A stretch of 38,087 bases of DNA from Gemmataceae bacterium (lineage in GTDB: Bacteria; Planctomycetota; Planctomycetia; Gemmatales; Gemmataceae). The stretch covers positions 1 to 38,087 of the forward strand of contig SIAJ01000053.1 in the NCBI GenBank assembly GCA_009691845.1, written 5' to 3'. Every line of letters starts with the position of its first letter. The stretch's first letter is position 1. Under the pieces are notes generated by a model. That model searched no databases. It worked only from the letters and a program-made list of their open reading frames with translations, and was not told where the DNA came from. Position numbers and translations under genes: made by a program. Below are positions 1-6,666 of the stretch, one piece after another.

Positions 1-95
1 GAAGCCCCGAACTTGGTGCTGCACCCGCAAAAGAGCTTGCTTTGCGTGAGCAACTGCACGTGAACCTCGAGCCCGACGACGATCTGATACGGTGA
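1..95 (+). CDS. 3' end of an unidentified protein gene (partial)
   Basis: Reading frame 3 is open from the first base of the window and ends at a TGA at 93-95. It gives about 30 residues of a charged, helix-like C-terminus (…[12 protein letters not shown]…, then an Asp-rich end DDDLIR). The other two forward frames close earlier. The tail converges on the E2 remnant that ends at 160. Too little is present to name a family. That it is the end of a real gene is an inference from its codon pattern and position; the start lies outside the window. Confidence 0.4.
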   Translation, partial: SPELGAAPAKELALREQLHVNLEPDDDLIR

Positions 96-159
96 GGACA
101 TAGACACTCATTGATGGTGGAAGACAAAGACCATTCCTGACCGTTATAGGGCCGCTGCT

Positions 160-582
160 CTAAATCTCTAACGGCATCCGCTCTGGATTCTCGGTGCACT
201 CTTTCACGCGCACCCGGAACTGCACGGCTTCGCGGCCATCGATGACGCGGTGATCGTAGCTGAGGGCCAGTTGCATCATCGGACGAATCACGACTTGATC
301 GTTGACGGCAACCGGGCGTTTCTGGATCGTATGCATCCCCAGGATGGCCGATTGCGGCGGATTCAGGATCGGCGTCGAGAGCAGCGAGCCAAAGATGCCG
401 CCGTTGGTGATCGTGAACGTGCCGCCGTGCAGATCGCCGACGCCGTGCTTCTCCTTGAATCGATCCTTGTACTTTTCGCGGATGGCGACAATGCCCGACA
501 TGTCCACTTCATTGAACGTGGTGAGCGTGGCGGTGGCCTGCTCGTCTGCCGGGAGATTTTTCCGCGGAGTCTCTCGTCGCGA
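160..582 (-). pseudogene. sucB: Remnant of dihydrolipoyllysine succinyltransferase (2-oxoglutarate dehydrogenase E2)
   Basis: The readable frame carries hallmark E2 catalytic-domain stretches: [38 protein letters not shown] and the active-site HxxxDG motif (DHRVIDG), ending in a TAG at 160-162. E2 normally transfers succinyl groups from its lipoyl domain to CoA in the 2-oxoglutarate dehydrogenase complex. Two lesions are visible. The frame starts at a TAG (583-585) just before the LTTFNEVD block, so the lipoyl and subunit-binding domains are absent. In addition, [15 protein letters not shown] runs directly into DLHGGTFTI, whereas complete E2 proteins have about 80 residues between these points, including part of the active-site wall. 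The first ATG is at 505-507 and has no convincing ribosome binding site. This fits a decaying duplicate; a complete sucB would be expected elsewhere in the genome. Confidence 0.8.
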
Positions 583-591
583 CTAAACAAT

Positions 592-843
592 TCACCAGCC
601 CAATTTCGCCCGCAATTCCTCCAAGCCTCCCGACAATGCCGTTTCCTGTGTCGCGTATTCCTTGCCTCCATCCAGGCGTCTACCATTCGTCGTCTGAATC
701 ACGGCACACGTATAGTGCCCCTTGGCCGGCAAGGCGTCGAGACGCCAGGCCGGTCGGCCGCTCATTGTCACAAGCCAGACACGATTGTTCAGGCCTTGCT
801 TCAAGGCACCTTCTCGAGTCGTCAGCCATTCGGGCGCGGTCAT
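592..843 (-). CDS. Small conserved-looking protein of unknown function (83 aa)
   Basis: This 83-residue soluble protein has no signal peptide or membrane segment and starts MTAPEWLTTREG. It ends …LEELRAKLGW. Its ATG lies two bases after the TAA of the upstream MFS transporter gene, and the GGAG that would serve as its ribosome binding site lies inside the end of that gene, so translational coupling is likely. The stretch RPAWRLDALPAKGHYTCAVI resembles a small beta-strand fold, but I do not recognise a family. It is probably co-transcribed with the transporter. The E2 remnant follows immediately. Confidence 0.6.
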   Translation of the reverse strand: MTAPEWLTTREGALKQGLNNRVWLVTMSGRPAWRLDALPAKGHYTCAVIQTTNGRRLDGGKEYATQETALSGGLEELRAKLGW

Positions 844-845
844 GG

Positions 846-2354
846 TTACTCCGGAAGGGGCTTGCCCTTCGTTTCAGGAAGGAACGGCAGCACCGCCAGG
901 CCGATCAGGAAGACGGCACACATGGTGATGCCGGCATAGCGTAACGGTTCCGGCGCGGCATAACCTGAGTAAACCTGTGCCGTGAGTAAACCCAGCGCCA
1001 ACGGGCCACTGGCAGCCACGAGTCGGCCGACGTTGTAGCAAAACGAGATACCAGTCGAGCGGAGTCGGGTCGGGAACAATTCGGGGAAGTAGATCGCGTA
1101 GCCGCCAAAGACGGCAAGTTGGCAGAAGCCCATCAACGGGATCATCCAAAAAATGTCGTCGAAATTGTTGAGCTTCCAGAAGACGAGGGCCGTGCTGCCG
1201 GCCGCGGCGACCAGCGAGAGAGCGAACGTCCAGCGTCGGCCGAGATACGGCGTCAACAAACTGAAGGCGAAGATGCCAAGCGCCGCACCGAGGTTCAAGA
1301 GCATCGAGGTCCAGCCAGCCCAGATCGCCTTGCGGCCAGCGACATACGTCGCCTGCTCGCTGGCAGCGAGACCTTGCTTCACGGCCTCTTCCTTGAACGT
1401 CTTGTCGAAGACATACCCGATCAGATCCGGGGCGAAGAAGCCGATGCCCCACAGGCCGACTACGCCGGCAAAGGCGAGCAAGACTCCAAAGATCGCTCGG
1501 CTTCTCCAGCGTGGATCGCCGAATAATTCCTTGAAAGAACCAAGCTTTTTGCCGGTGCCGGCCGCGTGGGCAGCACGAGCTTCCGTCCAGGCAGCGGGCT
1601 CCTTCAACCGACGCTGAATGAGCACGATCAGCAGAGCCGGCAGGATGCCGATGAGGAACATGATCTTCCACGGCTTGAAGTCGCCTAGCTGTCCGTTGAT
1701 CTGCATGTAGCCCAGAATGATCGACACCGTTGCCGCCGCGATGTTGCCGAATGCGGAAGACATTTGCAGTAAGCCCAAAGCATATGGCCTCGAGTTCGAG
1801 GGCACCGTTTCCGCGACCAGCGAAACTGCGACAGCGAAGACGGCCCCGACGCCCAAGCCCGTCAGGAATCGATAAATGCTAAAGTCCCACACGGAAGTGG
1901 AAAACGCACTCAGTCCCGTGAAGACCGAGTACAGAAGAATCGTAAGCATGAGCGTCTTCACGCGGCCATAGCGATCCCCCATCATGCCGAAGCCGATGCC
2001 GCCGATCGCCCAGCCGATCAAGAAGATCGACGTGGCCCGCCCCGCCCACGTTCCGACGTCCGCGTTGAACTGGGCGGCCACGACCTTGTCCATGGTCGGC
2101 GGCGCTTCGTCCTTCTTTGCCGCCGCGGTCATCTTGATCATCAGGGCCGGCAAGCGATCGTCGTTGGCCTCGATTTTCGGCACCAAGTCCATCATGGCCG
2201 GCCGACGGGCCACGTTGAACAACTGCTGATCCATGCAGTCGAGGTCCCAGGCCAGGCAGCAGACGATGAACACGAACCACTGGTAGCCTGTCAACTGGCG
2301 AAGGCTGCCCCAGCCGCTGCGAGAGGCAGGAGGATCAGAAGAGATGAGGGCCAT
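846..2354 (-). CDS. Major facilitator superfamily transporter (sugar/organic-anion type)
   Basis: A 502-residue polytopic inner-membrane protein with about 12 hydrophobic segments. The MFS loop signature between helices 2 and 3 is present (GDRYGRVKT), followed by YRFLTGLGVGAVFAVAVSLVAE, typical of helices 4-5 in sugar-porter and sialate-type transporters. A second GRR motif (YLGRRWT) follows helix 8, and the protein ends …LPETKGKPL, the usual PETKG tail of sugar porters. It should move a small solute by proton symport or facilitated diffusion; the substrate cannot be read from sequence. An unusual soluble insert (about residues 55-95, rich in Lys/Ala) separates helix 1 from helix 2. I prefer the ATG at 2352-2354 (MALISSDPP) over the in-frame ATG at 2432, whose 26 extra residues look non-coding. 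It leads a likely operon with the 83-aa gene. Confidence 0.85.
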   Translation of the reverse strand: MALISSDPPASRSGWGSLRQLTGYQWFVFIVCCLAWDLDCMDQQLFNVARRPAMMDLVPKIEANDDRLPALMIKMTAAAKKDEAPPTMDKVVAAQFNADVGTWAGRATSIFLIGWAIGGIGFGMMGDRYGRVKTLMLTILLYSVFTGLSAFSTSVWDFSIYRFLTGLGVGAVFAVAVSLVAETVPSNSRPYALGLLQMSSAFGNIAAATVSIILGYMQINGQLGDFKPWKIMFLIGILPALLIVLIQRRLKEPAAWTEARAAHAAGTGKKLGSFKELFGDPRWRSRAIFGVLLAFAGVVGLWGIGFFAPDLIGYVFDKTFKEEAVKQGLAASEQATYVAGRKAIWAGWTSMLLNLGAALGIFAFSLLTPYLGRRWTFALSLVAAAGSTALVFWKLNNFDDIFWMIPLMGFCQLAVFGGYAIYFPELFPTRLRSTGISFCYNVGRLVAASGPLALGLLTAQVYSGYAAPEPLRYAGITMCAVFLIGLAVLPFLPETKGKPLPE

Positions 2355-2526
2355 GGTGTGCTCGACGATCGTGGCGGGAGAGTGGGGCGGGCAGAAAGTG
2401 GTATACCGCAATCCGTAGCTGGCTGCCAGCACGAAACGCGCAAGCCGAAGCGGAAGCGAGAAATTTTTGGGACTTCTGTCTCATGGGGGCTGTCGAGGAA
2501 GCCAGGAGTAATGAATGGAGCCTCGC

Positions 2527-2925
2527 CTACTCGTCGGCCTGCGAAGATTCTTCGTGTGCTTCCGGTTCGATCGGTGCGGATTGGATTGCAACGAAGACCT
2601 CTTCCATCTGGCGCACGGCACCCGTGAGGGATAGGGAAGCCATCTCGAAATTTGTGTGGGCCGAGACGCGTTTGTATTCGCGAGCGAACAACTCCGCTCC
2701 CTTGCGAAGCTTGGGCAGCTTTCCCTTCAGTCGTCGCAGATAGGTGAGATAATCGCCTTTCAGAAATGCGGGTTCGACAGCCCGAATGGAGTCGTACAGC
2801 AAACGGGGGATTTCAATGAGTTGCTCGTCCTCGACCACCTCGTCCGCATGTTTCAAAAACGTGCGGATCATCCAGAGGTGGGCGAGAATCGAGTGGAGAC
2901 GTTCAACGGCTTCGTTCGGCAACAT
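2527..2925 (-). CDS. Unknown protein encoded with an ECF-like sigma factor
   Basis: A 132-residue, mostly helical, soluble protein (VERLHSILAHLWMIRTFLKHAD…, RRLKGKLPKLRKGAELF) with an acidic tail (EPEAHEESSQADE). There is no signal peptide, membrane segment or metal-binding Cys/His cluster. It starts six bases after the stop of the upstream sigma-factor gene, so the two are almost certainly one transcript. Position alone suggests a regulatory partner, but it does not resemble known anti-sigma families such as zinc-binding ZAS domains. Function unknown. Confidence 0.65.
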   Translation of the reverse strand: MLPNEAVERLHSILAHLWMIRTFLKHADEVVEDEQLIEIPRLLYDSIRAVEPAFLKGDYLTYLRRLKGKLPKLRKGAELFAREYKRVSAHTNFEMASLSLTGAVRQMEEVFVAIQSAPIEPEAHEESSQADE

Positions 2926-2931
2926 GACGGA

Positions 2932-3525
2932 TCAACCGTGTAGTTCTTTGCGTAACTTGCGAATTGCCTTGTACTTCTCATCGCTGACGCGATCGGCTGT
3001 AGTCGAAAGTTCGTCAGCGATTTCCGGGATCGACCAGCCATCGCAAGTCATACGCAGGATTCGATTCTGACGATCGCTGAGGATCCGGTGCGAAACGTTT
3101 TTCAACTCTTCGTGCAGTTCGTTGCGGGCGGCTTCGGGAGCGTTGCGGCGGTCGGCCACTTCGTCCGCGAGGCTCGATCCCTTGCGTGCCCGTTGCGTCC
3201 GCTTCTTGACCGCATCGATCGCCCGGAGGAATTCCTTGCGGTCTTCATTCTCCTGCTTGAGCAGGCTCGTCCACTTGTCCGGCTCAATGGTCTGCAACAA
3301 TCGAACAATCACTTCCTGAGTGCAGTCCTGCCAGCTGTCCGGATGTAGCCGAGCATTCCGCCAGCAAGCCTGGCAATATCGGGAGATGTCCGAAACGGCA
3401 TCGGTTGATGGCCCAGAGGCTGCGGCTTTCGAGTCGCTTGCCAGAGCTGAGAGGGCGGTACCGACAACGACCGCTGCCATCAAACGGCGTGAACTGCCTG
3501 CGGGTAGGAATTTGCCCATGGCCAT
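2932..3525 (-). CDS. ECF-like RNA polymerase sigma factor with hydrophobic N-terminus
   Basis: About 197 residues. The middle carries a sigma-70 region 2 pattern (ISRYCQACWRNARLHPDSWQDCTQEVIVRLL) and the C-terminus a region 4 helix-turn-helix (LSDRQNRILRMTCDGWSIPEIADELSTT, then a basic recognition helix), so it should direct RNA polymerase to a dedicated set of promoters. Unusually, residues 1-35 read as a basic n-region with two Arg followed by a hydrophobic run (LMAAVVVGTALSALA), as in a signal peptide or membrane anchor. The start is taken at the ATG at 3523-3525 because GGAG lies four bases upstream; the in-frame ATG at 3552 has GAGGG immediately adjacent to it, too close. The 132-aa gene follows after six bases. 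A long Lys/Arg-rich linker joins regions 2 and 4. Confidence 0.75.
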   Translation of the reverse strand: MAMGKFLPAGSSRRLMAAVVVGTALSALASDSKAAASGPSTDAVSDISRYCQACWRNARLHPDSWQDCTQEVIVRLLQTIEPDKWTSLLKQENEDRKEFLRAIDAVKKRTQRARKGSSLADEVADRRNAPEAARNELHEELKNVSHRILSDRQNRILRMTCDGWSIPEIADELSTTADRVSDEKYKAIRKLRKELHG

Positions 3526-3634
3526 TTGTCTCCGACCGGTGCGAGAGATCATCCCTCAATGATACGGACGTGGTAGTCAGGAAATCTCGTGATCCGGCAA
3601 CAATCTTTCAAGGGATTATGCGGGAATCACTCAA

Positions 3635-3705
3635 GTAGCCGCGTTCGCCAGAACGCGGGGAGCCTGAACGAGCAAGTGATCCCGCACTCTGACGAGTGCG
3701 GCTAC
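3635..3705. repeat. REP-like palindrome pair with GTAG heads
   Basis: Two hairpins face each other. The first has head GTAG (3635-3638) and stem CCGCGTTC / GAACGCGG. The second, read on the minus strand, has head GTAG and stem CCGCACTC / GAGTGCGG (3682-3701). The stems differ at positions that change together on both arms, so base pairing rather than sequence is kept. The outer GTAGCCGC and GCGGCTAC also pair, giving a cloverleaf-like whole. The right end overlaps the TAG stop of the exported-protein gene at 3702. The same layout recurs at 17564-17651. Confidence 0.7.
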
Positions 3706-4061
3706 GGAAGCTCAGCCAGAGGCGGTTCACGGCTTTCGCTAAATTCTGCAGGCCTCACGACCGGAGCGTCCTTCATGATGGCGAGGGCAATCCTGACCGT
3801 GAAGCCAGGATCCATCGTGCCCGATGCGAAAGATTCCATCCACCCTGCCACAGGCGGGGCGAATTTGGGCGGAAGCGGCTCACGGATCGCAAGTGGAAGC
3901 AAACGAGGGGTGGACGGTGCGTCCGACTGAAAAAAATCCTGCTGTCTGGCAGGCGCAATTTTCCCGTCCACGCCGTTCTGCCTTTGCAACCCGGGCGGAC
4001 CTGCTTGTACGCAAACTCCGCCGATCGAAATGGCCAAGATACTGCAGGCGCGCAAAATCAT
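3702..4061 (-). CDS. Small exported protein of unknown function
   Basis: A 119-residue protein starting MILRACSILAISIGGVCVQAG, a typical short signal peptide with likely cleavage after VQA. The mature part is Pro-rich (REPLPPKFAPPVAGW, APVVRPAEF) and without recognisable domains. The ATG at 4059-4061 is chosen over an in-frame ATG at 4121 because a strong GGGAAGGAG ribosome binding site lies just upstream and the signal peptide begins there. It follows rplT on the same strand by about 90 bases. The stop codon lies inside the GTAG-headed palindrome, so insertion of that element may have set the present C-terminus. Function unknown. Confidence 0.6.
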   Translation of the reverse strand: MILRACSILAISIGGVCVQAGPPGLQRQNGVDGKIAPARQQDFFQSDAPSTPRLLPLAIREPLPPKFAPPVAGWMESFASGTMDPGFTVRIALAIMKDAPVVRPAEFSESREPPLAELP

Positions 4062-4150
4062 CGCGGGCTCCTTCCCTCGATTGGGCGGAAGGAACCATAG
4101 CGTGATTTTCGAATCGCACAAGAAGAATCTGGCGAATCGTTACGGTCGGA

Positions 4151-4516
4151 TTAGGTGAGGCCCTTGGGGACGTTCGCCTTCGCGATTTCCACGAGCTTCG
4201 TGAACGTCTCCGGATTGTGAATCGCGAGTTCCGAAAGCGATTTTCGATCGAGGATCACCTGGGCGTTGATCAGCCCGGCAATGAAGGCGCTGTAACGCAT
4301 GCCGCGTGATCGACAGGCCGCGTTGATGCGGATGATCCACAGCCGGCGGAATTGCCGTTTGCGAACCCGGCGATCGCGGAATGCATATTTGCGGCCACGG
4401 ATCAGGGTGACGAGCGATTGTCGATACAGCCGGTGCCGGCCGCATCGAAATCCTTTGGTTAGCTTGCGGGTCCGGGCTCGTTTCCGGAGTACCGTCTTGC
4501 CGCTACGGGCTCTCAT
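4151..4516 (-). CDS. rplT: 50S ribosomal protein L20
   Basis: A 121-residue very basic protein. The central block FRDRRVRKRQFRRLWIIRINAACRSRGMRYSAFI is the L20 signature. L20 binds 23S rRNA early in large-subunit assembly and in many bacteria represses its own operon. The N-terminus (MRARSGKTVLRKRARTRKLTKGFRCGRHRLYR) is longer and more divergent than usual but still basic. It follows rpmI by 42 bases on the same strand in the standard order infC-rpmI-rplT. Identification is secure. Confidence 0.97.
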   Translation of the reverse strand: MRARSGKTVLRKRARTRKLTKGFRCGRHRLYRQSLVTLIRGRKYAFRDRRVRKRQFRRLWIIRINAACRSRGMRYSAFIAGLINAQVILDRKSLSELAIHNPETFTKLVEIAKANVPKGLT

Positions 4517-4558
4517 GGTTCAGATCTCCTGTTGGGTAGTTGAAGTTGTGCGTTGGGT

Positions 4559-4759
4559 TTACAGTCCGCCCATGGCGATGATGTACTTGTCCGCTGTCGG
4601 ACCCACGGTAATGCCGGGCTTACGTGAGTGTCGCTTGGCCTTGGTCGTACGACCAGCGAGCAAGTGACGCCGCTTCCCATTGCTGTGCTTCAGCTTTCCC
4701 TTGGCAGTGATCTTGAACCGCTTCGCCAAGCTGCGATTCGTCTTGTTCTTGGTTGCCAT
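4559..4759 (-). CDS. rpmI: 50S ribosomal protein L35
   Basis: A 66-residue basic protein with the L35 pattern: AKRFKITAKGKLKHSNGKRRHLL, then TTKAKRHSRKPGI. L35 is a small globular component of the large subunit. Length and position between infC and rplT are normal. A strong intrinsic terminator lies between infC and this gene, so its expression depends on read-through, attenuation control or a local promoter in the 157-base gap. GAGGAACGGCA just before the ATG supplies the ribosome binding site. Confidence 0.97.
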   Translation of the reverse strand: MATKNKTNRSLAKRFKITAKGKLKHSNGKRRHLLAGRTTKAKRHSRKPGITVGPTADKYIIAMGGL

Positions 4760-4828
4760 GTGCCGTTCCTCGGTTGGATGCCCCGAGCCGCCGGATGAGG
4801 CACAAGTCCGGCCGGCTGGATTGGCCCG

Positions 4829-4860
4829 AAAAAAAGCGGAACCCTCACATCGAGGGTTCC
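4829..4860 (-). terminator. Intrinsic terminator or attenuator between infC and rpmI
   Basis: Read on the minus strand, a perfect 9-bp stem GGAACCCTC / GAGGGTTCC with a 5-base loop is followed, after GC, by seven T residues. This is a textbook Rho-independent terminator. A smaller hairpin (CCCGA / TCGGG) precedes it. Because it lies inside the conserved infC-rpmI-rplT operon, it most likely sets the infC to ribosomal-protein ratio; control by L20 is an inference from known L20 autoregulation in other bacteria. Confidence 0.8.
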
Positions 4861-4916
4861 GACTCGCCCGACACTAGATCGGGAACTGATGGTGTACGAA
4901 ACAGAGTCCGTGGTGT

Positions 4917-5465
4917 CTAGTTTTTCCCGGCCTTGGGGGCCAAAAGAGCCGTCATCCGCTTACCTTCCATGGAAGGAGCCTTTTCGACCTTCGCAAAATC
5001 GGCCAGTTGTTCGAGGATGGCGAGGATAATTCGCTGTCCTTCCTCAATGTGCTGCATTTCCCGGCCACGAAACTGTACGTTCACGAGCACCTTGTCGTGA
5101 TGCTCCAGGAATTTCTTGGCCTGGTTGACCTTGGTTTCGATATCGTGCTCCCCCGTCTTGGGCCGGACACGAATCTCTTTCATCTTCTGCTGATGCGTCT
5201 TGGTTTTGCTGTTTTTTCGCGACTGTTCGTAGCGATACTTCCCGTAGTCCATGATTTTGCAGACGGGAGGCCGCTCGGAGGAAGAAACTTCCACGAGGTC
5301 CATGCCGAGTTCTCGAGCCATCTCAATGGCCTGAGCAGTCGGTACGATTCCGTGTTGTTCGCTCTCCGCGCCAATAAGGCGAATGGGGCTCAGTCGGATT
5401 TGTTCGTTGATTCGCGGGCCACTGCGGTCACCCGGACGGGGTGCATTTCGATCGAATGGTGGGAT
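4917..5465 (-). CDS. infC: Translation initiation factor IF-3, with a non-canonical AUC start
   Basis: A 182-residue protein with both IF-3 domains: N-terminal RINEQIRLSPIRLIGAESE…TAQAIEMARELGMDLVEVSS and PVCKIMDYGKYRYEQSRK, then the C-terminal MKEIRVRPKTGEHD and VNVQFRGREMQH. IF-3 binds the 30S subunit, blocks 50S joining and rejects wrong start codons. The first in-frame ATG (5319-5321) would delete most of the N-domain. Upstream there is no in-frame ATG, GTG or TTG before the TAG beyond 5536. An ATC at 5463-5465 (IPPFDRNAPRPGDRSG) has GGAG seven bases upstream, ideal spacing. IF-3 genes are known to use rare starts (AUU in Escherichia coli, and AUC reported in Myxococcus) as part of autoregulation, so AUC is the best start here. 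Confidence 0.9.
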   Translation of the reverse strand: MPPFDRNAPRPGDRSGPRINEQIRLSPIRLIGAESEQHGIVPTAQAIEMARELGMDLVEVSSSERPPVCKIMDYGKYRYEQSRKNSKTKTHQQKMKEIRVRPKTGEHDIETKVNQAKKFLEHHDKVLVNVQFRGREMQHIEEGQRIILAILEQLADFAKVEKAPSMEGKRMTALLAPKAGKN

Positions 5466-5524
5466 GCGTCGTCTCCGGTAATGAGTAAGATTGAGCCGAA
5501 CAACGTGCTCGGCCGAGTTTCCAA
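5390..5524 (-). other. Possible TTG-initiated upstream ORF overlapping the start of infC
   Basis: A strong AAGGAG (5531-5536) lies six bases before a TTG (5522-5524) that opens a 44-codon frame in a different phase from infC. It ends in TGA 73 bases inside infC. The SD is stronger than the one in front of the infC AUC. It could act as a leader whose translation couples to or competes with infC. There is no evidence that a peptide is made. Confidence 0.25.
5473..5476 (-). promoter_or_regulatory. Ribosome binding site supporting the AUC start of infC
   Basis: GGAG on the minus strand, seven bases before the ATC codon at 5465. No conventional start codon lies in frame near it, so this site decides the infC start. 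Confidence 0.6.
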
Positions 5525-5543
5525 AAGAAACTCCTTCCCTCTA

Positions 5544-5572
5544 TCCCTAACGCGTTTTCAAGTCCCTGTCAA
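5544..5572 (-). promoter_or_regulatory. Candidate sigma-70-type promoter of infC-rpmI-rplT
   Basis: On the minus strand a perfect TTGACA (5567-5572) is followed 17 bases later by TAGGGA (5544-5549), a weak -10. The predicted start would give a leader of roughly 70 bases to the AUC codon. The perfect -35 and correct spacing support it; the -10 does not. Confidence 0.45.
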
Positions 5573-5629
5573 CAGGCGAGTGGAAAAATTTACATTCCTC
5601 CGTAACTTCGAACGCCGGGAGCACGGTCG

Positions 5630-6538
5630 ATGGTTTTGCTGCAATCCACATTCACGTGCCTCCTGGAAGTCACGCTCTCTGCTGATCTTCGGCTGGAACA
5701 GGTTCGCAAGATCGACGAGGGCCACGGGGTTTACTTCGGGCTAAGTCGGATGCGGGACCGGGTATATGCCGTGGCCCGCAACACGGATGTGAATGGCCAG
5801 GCCGTTGATCCGAATTACCCGACGAGCACACTCATTTCGATACCCGAGCGGAAGCACTGGGCCATTCCCGATACGCGAGGGCTTCACCAGATTCGTTGTC
5901 ACGATGGCCTGGTCTGGTTGATGAGTTGCCGTGACCCGGAACTCGTGGCGTTCGATCCGAAGCGAAGCTCAGTGATCGGAGCCATTTCTCTCACGCCACT
6001 CGTGCCAAGGGAATTGCAGCATCCCATCCCACCCGAGCATCCGACGGACCGCTACCATTTCAACTCGCTTTATTTCACCGAAGATCGACTGTACGTGCTC
6101 GCACACAACTGGGGCCATGGCTCGTTTGCGTTGGAGTTGGACTATCCGGGTCTGGACGAGTTCCTTCGTCGGCCACGTGTCATTCGCACTCACACCGGGC
6201 TAGGCAATCATGCGCACGACATTTACGTCGAGCGCAATCGTCTCCACGTACTCGACAGTGGCAACGGCCGACTTTTGATCGCGGACGAGCAGGAGCGTCC
6301 TGCGAGCACGAAGGACCAGAAACAGAGTTTTGCTCGCGGACTGGCCGTGAATGGCGAGCACTTCTTCATCGGGCACGGTTCATTCGCGAAGCGCGAAGAC
6401 CGCGTGACTGGTCCGACACAGATAAGCGTACTCGACCGACAAACGCTCGATGTTCTCGCGGTCGTGGATGTTGGGTCGTTTGGCAATCCGTGTGATTTGC
6501 TGATCGTGAGCGAGCGCGATTGGTCGGATGCGCGATAG
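5630..6538 (+). CDS. Beta-propeller-like protein of unknown function
   Basis: A 302-residue protein built of repeated beta-rich units containing Asp/His/Gly turns (GHGVYFGLSRMRDRVYAVARNTD, GLHQIRCHDGLVWLMSCRDPELVAFDP, HFNSLYFTEDRLYVLAHNWGHG, NHAHDIYVERNRLHVLDSGNGRLLIAD, RGLAVNGEHFFIGHG, VLDRQTLDVLAVVDVG). This periodicity of about 45 residues is that of a six-bladed propeller of the NHL/SMP-30 or TIGR03032/DUF4915 kind. There is no clear signal peptide, although the first 18 residues are hydrophobic. A GGGAG lies seven bases before the ATG. It is divergent from infC and is probably transcribed alone. Ligand or reaction unknown. Confidence 0.65.
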   Translation: MVLLQSTFTCLLEVTLSADLRLEQVRKIDEGHGVYFGLSRMRDRVYAVARNTDVNGQAVDPNYPTSTLISIPERKHWAIPDTRGLHQIRCHDGLVWLMSCRDPELVAFDPKRSSVIGAISLTPLVPRELQHPIPPEHPTDRYHFNSLYFTEDRLYVLAHNWGHGSFALELDYPGLDEFLRRPRVIRTHTGLGNHAHDIYVERNRLHVLDSGNGRLLIADEQERPASTKDQKQSFARGLAVNGEHFFIGHGSFAKREDRVTGPTQISVLDRQTLDVLAVVDVGSFGNPCDLLIVSERDWSDAR

Positions 6539-6666
6539 GAGTTGCTCGCACTGAGCGAAACTTACACCCGAGTGTACGCAGGAAAACCAGGCGAATTCAG
6601 GAACATGAGCCAGGTCGATTAGCGATGGTCCACGGGCGCCTCGCTTCGCTTCGGGCTCCACCCAAG

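Noticed and set aside
250..939. 229-codon + strand frame at the start of the window
   Set aside because: It is the reverse-complement shadow of the E2 remnant and the two genes following it; composition is not protein-like.
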